23,378 bases of DNA. Origin: Candidatus Cryptobacteroides faecihippi. Lineage in GTDB: Bacteria > Bacteroidota > Bacteroidia > Bacteroidales > UBA932. The notes beneath the pieces are model-generated. The model did no database searches and was not told where the DNA came from. It worked only from the letters and a program-made list of their open reading frames with translations. The number at the start of each line of letters is the position of its first letter. Position 1 is the first letter of the stretch. A program made the position numbers and the translations under genes. Positions 15,485-21,728 of this stretch are shown piece by piece. The stretch covers positions 1 to 23,378 of the forward strand of contig JAGHSC010000020.1 in the NCBI GenBank assembly GCA_018066065.1, written 5' to 3'.

Positions 15485-17344
15485 TCAATCCTGTCTGTAG
15501 AGGAAGGCGAGCTTCTGCGGGAGCTCGTTGTAGTCTGTGATGTGGACGTAGTCGATGCCTCCCAGGCGGATGTGGCTGTCTCCGCCTCCGTCGTCGAAGT
15601 CATCTCCCACGAACAGGACCTCTTCCTTTGAATATCCTCTCGAAAGCGCGTATTTCAGCGTAGCGTCGTACTTGTTGAACATCTTCAGCACGAAGTCGAA
15701 GGATGTGGATCCTCCGATGAAGACATTGTGGTCAGGGAAGAGAGATACGACTTCAGGGTAGAAAGCTCTTCTCTTGGCCCTGTCAGGGTCGAAGACAAGC
15801 TTCGCCTGCGGGTCCGGTGTCGTTCCGAGGAGCCCGAATGTTACCATTCCTGAGGCATGGAACTCAAGCGGCGCACCTGAATATTCAGTGTAGCCATGCT
15901 TCTCGCGCAGCATCTGGCATGTGGCTGTGAACCGGGCGGTGTCGGCAGGGAACCTGAGCTGCTTGACGATCGTGAACTGTCCGTCCAGCATCCTGTACTC
16001 TTCCATTCCGTAGTTCCCGACGACATCGAGAGGGTATCCGTCCATCTGGCGGTGGATTCTCGGGGCATTTCCCGCTCCGACCATCACGACATCGTACAGC
16101 TTGCAGATTGTGTCGAGGACTGCCTTGTTGGCTTCCGGGACAGGGAGCCTGTGTGGGCAGAGTGTTGCGTCCAAGTCGAAGCAGATCAGCTTCTTGGCCT
16201 TGCGTATCTCGGCTCCGTGGGCCAACGCCTCCTCGGGGTCAATCCTGGACGAGCAGGCGTACCATGCATCGATGCTGTCCTTCGGAGCCGTCTCCATCAG
16301 GTGAGTGAACGAGGTCGGTGCGAGTGTCTCCTTCGGGTCTGGAATGCAGGCAGGCCGTGTGGTGATGATCTCGACGAGGCGGTCGATCATCACTTTCTGC
16401 TGCACCTCGTCGACGGAGAGGATCCTGCAGAGTCCGTCTTCGGATGGGGTGAAGTCCACGCTCGAGTCGTCATTGACGGTGACCGTGCCTCTCTCTCCGA
16501 CTGTGAAGTACTCCGGCTCGACTGCATAAAGGACGGAGGTCAGGTCAAAGGTGCACTTGTCGTACGGCATGGGACTGTAGCGGACGTAGGTCTCTACCAT
16601 CGGGTGGCTGACTCCCCAGTCGAAGTCTCCCAGGATCGATGAGCATGGGTACAATGCCTTGAGACCCAGATGGAAAGGAGAGATTACCACTGGAACAGGG
16701 CAGAGCTCGAAGACCTTCTTCGCTGACGGTATGTCGCAGTTGATGTTGAATTCGGGGCCATGGCCTTCGGAGAAGTCTCCTCCCATCAGCGAGATCTCCT
16801 TGACCTTCTTTCTGACAAGATCGACGCCTGAGAGCCTTGAATATTCATCAGGGCCGGATTCCAGCAGCCTCGCGAGATTTGTCAGGTAGCCGACGCAGAC
16901 GATTGTCACGCTCTTGTTTCTCTGGCTTGCCAGAGTCTTCCTGTACAGGGCTGTTGCTTCCTCATACTCGTCTGGAGAGCCTGCAGTCGGGCTGAACATC
17001 GGCCTGCCTCCTCCGATCGTGAGGTTGCAGATCCTTTCCTCGTATTCGTAAGGGTTGACGATGTCCGCTCCGTCCACGACCTTCCCGATCGGAATCTCAG
17101 GGTGGCCGTACCAGGTGTCGAAGATGTCGACAAGCGTTGCGGAAGCGTCTGTGTTCTTGCTGCACATCACTGCCAGCAGCTCGATCTTCCCGGCGTCCAC
17201 GTACTTGTGGAGCATGTCCAGCGCCATTGCGTCATCGTTGTCGTTCCCGAGGTCTGTGTCGAAGATGATTGCTGGTGTACCGGTGCAGCCGATGAATGCA
17301 AGCAGTGCGGCTGCCGTCAAGATTGTGTGTAAGGCTCTTTTCAT
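15485..17344 (-). CDS. Exported nucleoside hydrolase fused to a eukaryotic-PMM-like HAD domain
   Basis: The 619-residue protein joins two enzymes. Residues 1-20 are a signal peptide (MKRALHTILTAAALLAFIGC), ending in a lipobox-like cysteine. Residues 24-340 are an inosine-uridine-type nucleoside hydrolase with the calcium/ribose motif DTDLGNDNDDA (29-39). Residues 385-619 are a HAD domain resembling eukaryotic alpha-phosphomannomutase. It has FDLDATL (nucleophile D390, acid D392), GMVTFGLLG, GGSTSFDFVLKMFNKYDATL and GDDFDDGGGD. The usual DGT is DAT. A hydrolase that frees bases from nucleosides joined to a phosphatase-like domain suggests periplasmic nucleotide or nucleoside salvage (inference). 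I start at ATG 17344 because the longer frame would cross the promoter. It is convergent with the acyl-CoA ligase gene and divergent from the LytTR gene. Confidence 0.85.
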   Translation of the reverse strand: MKRALHTILTAAALLAFIGCTGTPAIIFDTDLGNDNDDAMALDMLHKYVDAGKIELLAVMCSKNTDASATLVDIFDTWYGHPEIPIGKVVDGADIVNPYEYEERICNLTIGGGRPMFSPTAGSPDEYEEATALYRKTLASQRNKSVTIVCVGYLTNLARLLESGPDEYSRLSGVDLVRKKVKEISLMGGDFSEGHGPEFNINCDIPSAKKVFELCPVPVVISPFHLGLKALYPCSSILGDFDWGVSHPMVETYVRYSPMPYDKCTFDLTSVLYAVEPEYFTVGERGTVTVNDDSSVDFTPSEDGLCRILSVDEVQQKVMIDRLVEIITTRPACIPDPKETLAPTSFTHLMETAPKDSIDAWYACSSRIDPEEALAHGAEIRKAKKLICFDLDATLCPHRLPVPEANKAVLDTICKLYDVVMVGAGNAPRIHRQMDGYPLDVVGNYGMEEYRMLDGQFTIVKQLRFPADTARFTATCQMLREKHGYTEYSGAPLEFHASGMVTFGLLGTTPDPQAKLVFDPDRAKRRAFYPEVVSLFPDHNVFIGGSTSFDFVLKMFNKYDATLKYALSRGYSKEEVLFVGDDFDDGGGDSHIRLGGIDYVHITDYNELPQKLAFLYRQD

Positions 17345-17367
17345 TCCAGGGTTTAGTTTCCTTCGGC

Positions 17368-17398
17368 GAAATTTACTATTTTTGTAAAACCTATACAA
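17368..17398 (-). promoter_or_regulatory. Candidate promoter of the nucleoside hydrolase-HAD gene
   Basis: On the minus strand TTG (17398-17396) is followed after 20 bases by TAAATTTC (17375-17368), one base from TAnnTTTG. Transcription would begin about 15-20 bases before the ATG at 17344. It lies back to back with the -7 box of the divergent LytTR gene. Confidence 0.45.
17377..17384 (+). promoter_or_regulatory. Candidate -7 promoter element of the LytTR gene
   Basis: TATTTTTG matches TAnnTTTG exactly and lies 25 bases before the ATG at 17409. The expected -33 position holds only TTTA (17352-17355). One base separates it from the -7 box of the opposite-strand promoter, so the two promoters cannot be occupied at once. 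Confidence 0.5.
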
Positions 17399-17408
17399 TT
17401 CAATCGAC

Positions 17409-18272
17409 ATGATGGATCTTAAATATTTGTTCAGGGAGAAGCACTACATTGGCTCCGCGGCTTTCATCGTGGCCTTCTCTGCTGCCTTCCTGGCCATATA
17501 CACACCTTTTTCTTCGACTCTTTGGATCAGCTTCAGCCGGGGACATGTCCTGATGACCCTGATGTTCTACGTCACGTGTCTGATGATCCTTGCAGTCTCA
17601 CGAATCCTGCTTGCGCAGGTAAACAAGCGCAGGGGGATTTCGGCCCGCTACATGGTGTTCAACACGCTTGTCGAGTTCGCGCTTATCGCCATCGTCTACG
17701 TGCTGTTCTCGTTCCAGTTCACGGACATAACCCTGTATCTCATCCTCAAGGTGATGTTCTGTGTCGCGATGATCCTTATGATCCCTTACACGATCTACCT
17801 GCTCTACGCGTCGTTCAAGGCAAAGAATGAGGAGAACAACCTGCTGCGCTTCAAGCTTGAGGCTCTTGAGAAGGAACTTGAGGAAAAGGGAAGCAATGCT
17901 GTGGACAATGACTCTTCCGAGGAGCAGAAGCTCCTGAATTTCAGCGATTCCAACGGCTCCCTGAAGCTTACGATCGATGAAGAGGCAATCTGCTACGTCG
18001 AGTCGCAGGACAATTATGTCAAGATCTGCTATGACCTGAATGGCTCGATCGCGAGTTACATGCTTCGCTGCAGCTCGATGAAGTTCGAAGAGTTCTGCGT
18101 GGGTACGAAGATCATGCGTTGCCACCGTTCCTATTTCGTCAACACCAGGAGGATCCGTTCGATCAGGTACGAGAACCGCAGGTCGTTCGCCTTGCTTGAC
18201 ATGCCTAACTCGAAGGAGATTCCTATTTCCAAGACATACATAAAGGTCTTCTCCGAACTGGGAATTTCCTGA
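17409..18272 (+). CDS. Membrane-anchored LytTR-type transcriptional regulator
   Basis: This 287-residue protein has four predicted membrane helices (about 14-34, 46-69, 84-104 and 110-133). A charged coiled-coil stretch (135-162, KNEENNLLRFKLEALEKELE) and a C-terminal LytTR DNA-binding domain (about 178-283) follow. The LytTR core is seen in ICYVESQDNYVKICY, IMRCHRSYFVNTRRI and KEIPISKTYIKVF. There is no receiver domain, so it is not a classical response regulator; the membrane part probably senses a signal or holds the DNA-binding domain at the membrane. The coiled coil suggests dimerisation. It is divergent from the nucleoside hydrolase fusion gene and precedes the secreted isomerase-like gene by 39 bases, so either could be a target. 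Its ligand is unknown. Confidence 0.88.
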   Translation: MMDLKYLFREKHYIGSAAFIVAFSAAFLAIYTPFSSTLWISFSRGHVLMTLMFYVTCLMILAVSRILLAQVNKRRGISARYMVFNTLVEFALIAIVYVLFSFQFTDITLYLILKVMFCVAMILMIPYTIYLLYASFKAKNEENNLLRFKLEALEKELEEKGSNAVDNDSSEEQKLLNFSDSNGSLKLTIDEEAICYVESQDNYVKICYDLNGSIASYMLRCSSMKFEEFCVGTKIMRCHRSYFVNTRRIRSIRYENRRSFALLDMPNSKEIPISKTYIKVFSELGIS

Positions 18273-18311
18273 ATGTGATAAGATTTGTAAAAGTATATAA
18301 ACGTAAACCAC

Positions 18312-19136
18312 ATGAGAAAGATCACTAAGATTGCCATTGCGGCTGCAGCCATCTTCATGGCGCTCCCTGTCTCTGCACAGACCATCAAGACTCCTCGCGG
18401 ATCCGAGGATTTCCAGATCGGAATCGCAGGATTCTCCTACAGGAAATATGACCTCGACAAGACCCTTGACCTCCTCAGCAGCATGGAAGTCAAGTATTTC
18501 TCTGTCAAGGACTGGTGGCTTCCGCTCAACTCGACGGTCGAGCAGATGGATGCCTTCAAGGCCAAGTGTGCTGCAAAGGGCATCGAGGGCTACACCCTCG
18601 GTCCTATCTACATGAACAGCAAGGAAGCTGTCGACAATACTTTCGCCTATGCACAGCGCTATGGCACCGACATGTTCATCGGCGTCCCTGCCTATGAGCT
18701 CCTCGACTATGTCATCGAGAAGGTCAAGGAGACTGGAATCAGGGTTGCAATCCACACTCACGGCCCTGACGGAGCTGCTTTCCCTGACATCCTTACTGTC
18801 GTGGAGAAGGTCAAGGATCCTTTCCTCGGTGTCGGATGCCGCATGGACCTCGGCCATACCTACCGCTCAGGCTATGATGTCGCCAAGGACATCAAGAAGT
18901 ACGGCAAGTGGATCTATGACATCCACATCAAGGATGAGACCGATGCATCAAAGGCTGGAAAGACTTGGGAGATGGGCCGCGGCAAGATTGATTTCGTGCC
19001 TATCGTCAAGGCTCTCCGCAAGATCAAGTACACCGGAAAGCTTTCCATCGAGTTCGAGAAGAACGGTGACAACCCTCACCCTGGCATCGCTGAGTCCGTC
19101 GGTTACCTCCGCGGCGTCCTTGACGCAACCAAATAA
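18312..19136 (+). CDS. Secreted sugar phosphate isomerase/epimerase-like TIM-barrel protein
   Basis: The 274-residue product begins with a clear signal peptide (1-23, ending PVSAQ). A xylose-isomerase-like (AP endonuclease 2 fold) TIM barrel follows. Visible landmarks are VKYFSVKDWWLPL, the metal-type positions AIHTHGPDG, GCRMDLGHTYRSG, YDIHIKDET and SIEFEKNG. The export signal argues against a role on cytoplasmic sugar phosphates despite the family name; an exported sugar isomerase, epimerase or lyase is more likely. The substrate is unknown. The gene lies 39 bases after the LytTR regulator and 27 bases before the SGNH hydrolase, so the latter two probably form a secreted pair. An imperfect promoter-like sequence (TAAGATTTG) lies in the gap before it. 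Confidence 0.85.
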   Translation: MRKITKIAIAAAAIFMALPVSAQTIKTPRGSEDFQIGIAGFSYRKYDLDKTLDLLSSMEVKYFSVKDWWLPLNSTVEQMDAFKAKCAAKGIEGYTLGPIYMNSKEAVDNTFAYAQRYGTDMFIGVPAYELLDYVIEKVKETGIRVAIHTHGPDGAAFPDILTVVEKVKDPFLGVGCRMDLGHTYRSGYDVAKDIKKYGKWIYDIHIKDETDASKAGKTWEMGRGKIDFVPIVKALRKIKYTGKLSIEFEKNGDNPHPGIAESVGYLRGVLDATK

Positions 19137-19163
19137 CCATCCAGAGACCAAGACTTTGTTGAG

Positions 19164-20489
19164 ATGCTTTCGACATTGTTCCTGATTCTTGCTGCAGCTC
19201 TTTCCTGGCATGATCCGGTGAAAGAGCTGCCTCATTCTCCGGTCGCTGTACATCAGACTTTCGACAGGGGATGCATCGATTTCTCCACCAATTCCGGAGA
19301 TATCACTGTGAGATACGTTCTCAAGAGCCGCAAGGTTCCGAAAGGGGCGACTCGGAGGGCCTCCCTTGGCGTCGACCTTTATGACTATGATGTGGACGGA
19401 GTCGGCCGCCTGCTTGATGGCGAAGTATCGCTCGGTACCTCGAAGAAAGACACCCTCAGTTTCTCCGTCAAGGGCATGGAATATGGGAACGCCGGTTATG
19501 GACATGGCCATGAATTCCGTCTCTATCTTCCTCTCTACAATGAGATTGCGTGGCTGGAGATCGGTACTCTTGAAGACAAGGAATTCATTTTCGAGCCGTA
19601 CAGGATGGAGAAGGCCATCGCCTTCTACCATGTTCCTGTCGAGGGCGTGGAGAGACCTGCCATGTCGGTCCGCAACTGCATCCAGAGGATGACGGACTTT
19701 CCTGTCGAGGTCGTTTCCCGTGCCAAGGCCAGGAAAGGGCATTATCTGATGGCTGTGGATGGTGCATGCGCCGACACGGTCAACACCGTGCGCGAGGTGT
19801 TCCGGACATGTGGGATGGCAGATGGCCTGCCGGAGATCGTTCTACCTGTCCGCCAGAGAAGGGACATGAAGTACTATGACTGGACAGAACGCCATGCCCA
19901 GATACTCAACCGTGTCAGGGAAGTCGCTCCGAATCCGGATGTTGCACTCATCGGCAACTCCATCACCCATTACTGGTCCGGCGAACCATACAACGACTGG
20001 CATTCGGGAGTGGATTCGTGGGAGTCACTTTTCGGAGACAGGAATGTCATCAATCTGGGCTATGGCTGGGACCGCCTTGGAAACATGATGTGGAGGGTTC
20101 TCCACGAAGAGTTTGACGGCTACTCCGCAAGGCACATATTCGTAATGGCCGGCACGAATGACATCTACCGCCGTCCGGAAGAGGCCATCGCCGAGGGTAC
20201 CATCAAGCTCCTCGAGTACATCAGGGTCAAGCAGCCGGAGGCGAGGATCCATGTCGTCCACATCTACCCTCGCAGGAAGGCAATCTGGCGTGTCGACAAG
20301 GTCAATGCGAAGGTTGACCAGCTCCTGAAGGAGAGCAGTCTGGACAACTATGACATCATCGATGTGAAATCGGTCCTCACCGACTCCAAGGGGAATCTCG
20401 TGGAGGGCTACTTCACGGATGGACTTCATCCGAATGCAGAGGGATACAGGCGCATTGCCTCTGTCTATCGTGAATTTCTCAAGGATTGA
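19164..20489 (+). CDS. Secreted SGNH/GDSL hydrolase with GxDLY N-terminal domain
   Basis: The 441-residue protein has a short signal peptide (1-14). An N-terminal beta domain carries the motif GVDLY (69-73), the mark of the GxDLY module, and is followed by an SGNH esterase domain (about 255-441). The catalytic Ser is S266 (ALIGNSIT). The oxyanion positions are G299 (NLGYGWDR) and N332 (MAGTNDI), and the Asp-His pair is D419 and H422 (DGLHPNAEGY). All four SGNH blocks are present, so it is likely an active esterase, perhaps a carbohydrate O-acetylesterase; the substrate is not shown. It follows the secreted isomerase-like gene by 27 bases. Its last 25 bases overlap the 3' end of the permease gene on the other strand. 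Confidence 0.9.
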   Translation: MLSTLFLILAAALSWHDPVKELPHSPVAVHQTFDRGCIDFSTNSGDITVRYVLKSRKVPKGATRRASLGVDLYDYDVDGVGRLLDGEVSLGTSKKDTLSFSVKGMEYGNAGYGHGHEFRLYLPLYNEIAWLEIGTLEDKEFIFEPYRMEKAIAFYHVPVEGVERPAMSVRNCIQRMTDFPVEVVSRAKARKGHYLMAVDGACADTVNTVREVFRTCGMADGLPEIVLPVRQRRDMKYYDWTERHAQILNRVREVAPNPDVALIGNSITHYWSGEPYNDWHSGVDSWESLFGDRNVINLGYGWDRLGNMMWRVLHEEFDGYSARHIFVMAGTNDIYRRPEEAIAEGTIKLLEYIRVKQPEARIHVVHIYPRRKAIWRVDKVNAKVDQLLKESSLDNYDIIDVKSVLTDSKGNLVEGYFTDGLHPNAEGYRRIASVYREFLKD

Positions 20490-21640
20490 TCCTCAGTCGC
20501 TTCCATGAGCCTTCCAACTGGCTTGAAACCTCTGAGGAAGCGTGATGCAATCACTCTTATCACCGTGTAGGACGGGATTGCCACCAGCATTCCCGCCACT
20601 CCTCCGATGTGACCTGCCATGAGCAGCACGATGAAGATCTCCAGCGGGCTGGACTTTATGCTCTTCGAGTAGATCAGCGGCTGGAAGAGGAAGTTGTCCA
20701 CGACCTGCGTGAATATGAACACTGCGAGGATCGTCACTGCTGTCATCCACAGTGCCGGCGAAGTGCCTGCCGCTGTCGCTGCGCTGAACTTGATGACCAC
20801 TCCAAGGGCGGTTCCAAGTGCGCAGCCGATCCATGGGCCTACGTACGGGATGATGTTAAGCAGTCCGGCGATGAATGCGATTCCGATGGCAGGGTAGAGG
20901 CCGATCCTTGCGATCGCCCAGAGCCCGATGAAATCGATCAGGGCGACTCCGATGATCTCGCAGACCAGTCCGCCGAAGTAGCGTGTCAGCAGATGCTCGA
21001 TTTCTCCGACGGCTATGATTGCCTCATCCTCGATTTCGTCTGGGACGATGGCTCCGATGATCTTCCTGAACAGGTTTTCGTCCTTGACGAAGAAAAAGCA
21101 GATGAAGACGACTGAGAACAGGCCGATGCCGATGTTGCCGAGAATCGTCGCCACGGATCCGACCACGGATGTGATGGATGAGACATCAAAGGCGTCTGTG
21201 ACCCATTCCGTCATTGATTCCTGCAGCTTGAAGCCTCTCCCGAGTCTTGGTATCCTGTCAATCAGCCAGAGGTTGGCTCTCTCGAACCACTCTGCGACTG
21301 CAGAGCCGTCAAGGGCAGAGGACTTGAGGTTGAGGGTTACATTCTGCACGATTCCGTTCACGACCGGGATGATCTGCGTGATGATCCCGATGATGACGGT
21401 CAGTACAAGGCAGATCGAGACCACTGCCGTGAGCCATGACGGAAGCCTGAGGGTCTTGATCCTGACCTTTCCAAGCGTCCTTGCGACCGGACGGCAGATG
21501 AAAGAGACCACGGCTGCGACTGCGATGTAGATGATTGTGCTCCTGAAGTACCAGCAAACGGTGATGACGATTGCGGCGATTGCGGCCTTTATTGCCAGAC
21601 CTGCCAGCAGTTCTGTATTCTTGGTTGTCTCCATGACCAT
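20465..21640 (-). CDS. AI-2E family (TqsA/YdiK-type) membrane permease
   Basis: The 391-residue inner-membrane protein shows the family layout. Two N-terminal helices (about 12-50) are followed by a helix near 68-95 and a polar periplasmic segment. Further helices lie around 155-190, 225-275 and 300-365, with the conserved LNIIPYVGPWIG and VVDNFLFQPLIYSKSIKSSPLEIF. Members have been linked to autoinducer-2 or other small-molecule export and to sodium/proton antiport, so the substrate is open. The ATG at 21640 is followed by another at 21634; either may be used. A perfect promoter lies 16 bases upstream and overlaps the divergent promoter of the Clp ATPase gene. The 3' end overlaps the SGNH hydrolase gene by 25 bases. 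Confidence 0.9.
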   Translation of the reverse strand: MVMETTKNTELLAGLAIKAAIAAIVITVCWYFRSTIIYIAVAAVVSFICRPVARTLGKVRIKTLRLPSWLTAVVSICLVLTVIIGIITQIIPVVNGIVQNVTLNLKSSALDGSAVAEWFERANLWLIDRIPRLGRGFKLQESMTEWVTDAFDVSSITSVVGSVATILGNIGIGLFSVVFICFFFVKDENLFRKIIGAIVPDEIEDEAIIAVGEIEHLLTRYFGGLVCEIIGVALIDFIGLWAIARIGLYPAIGIAFIAGLLNIIPYVGPWIGCALGTALGVVIKFSAATAAGTSPALWMTAVTILAVFIFTQVVDNFLFQPLIYSKSIKSSPLEIFIVLLMAGHIGGVAGMLVAIPSYTVIRVIASRFLRGFKPVGRLMEATEDQSLRNSR

Positions 21641-21655
21641 TCTCTTTTAGTGGCT

Positions 21656-21687
21656 CAAAAGTAATCAATTTGGATGATAACGTCAAA
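21656..21687 (-). promoter_or_regulatory. Promoter of the AI-2E permease gene
   Basis: On the minus strand TTTG (21687-21684), 20 bases and TACTTTTG (21663-21656) match both elements of the Bacteroidota consensus. The predicted start is about 10-15 bases before the ATG, a very short leader. It interleaves with the divergent Clp promoter. Confidence 0.65.
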
Positions 21688-21700
21688 ATGGCTAATATTG
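21669..21700 (+). promoter_or_regulatory. Promoter of the Clp ATPase gene
   Basis: TTTG (21669-21672), 20 bases and TAATATTG (21693-21700) give a consensus -33 and a -7 with one mismatch. Transcription would start about 24 bases before the ATG at 21729. The segment 21669-21687 is shared with the opposing promoter. Confidence 0.55.
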
Positions 21701-21728
21701 TAATTGCGCTCTGTGCGCACCAACGACT

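Noticed and set aside
17598..18857. A 419-codon minus-strand frame across the LytTR and TIM-barrel genes
   Set aside because: It spans the intergenic gap and two well-supported plus-strand genes, and its translation is low-complexity, rich in Asp, Glu, Leu and Val, as expected of a shadow frame.
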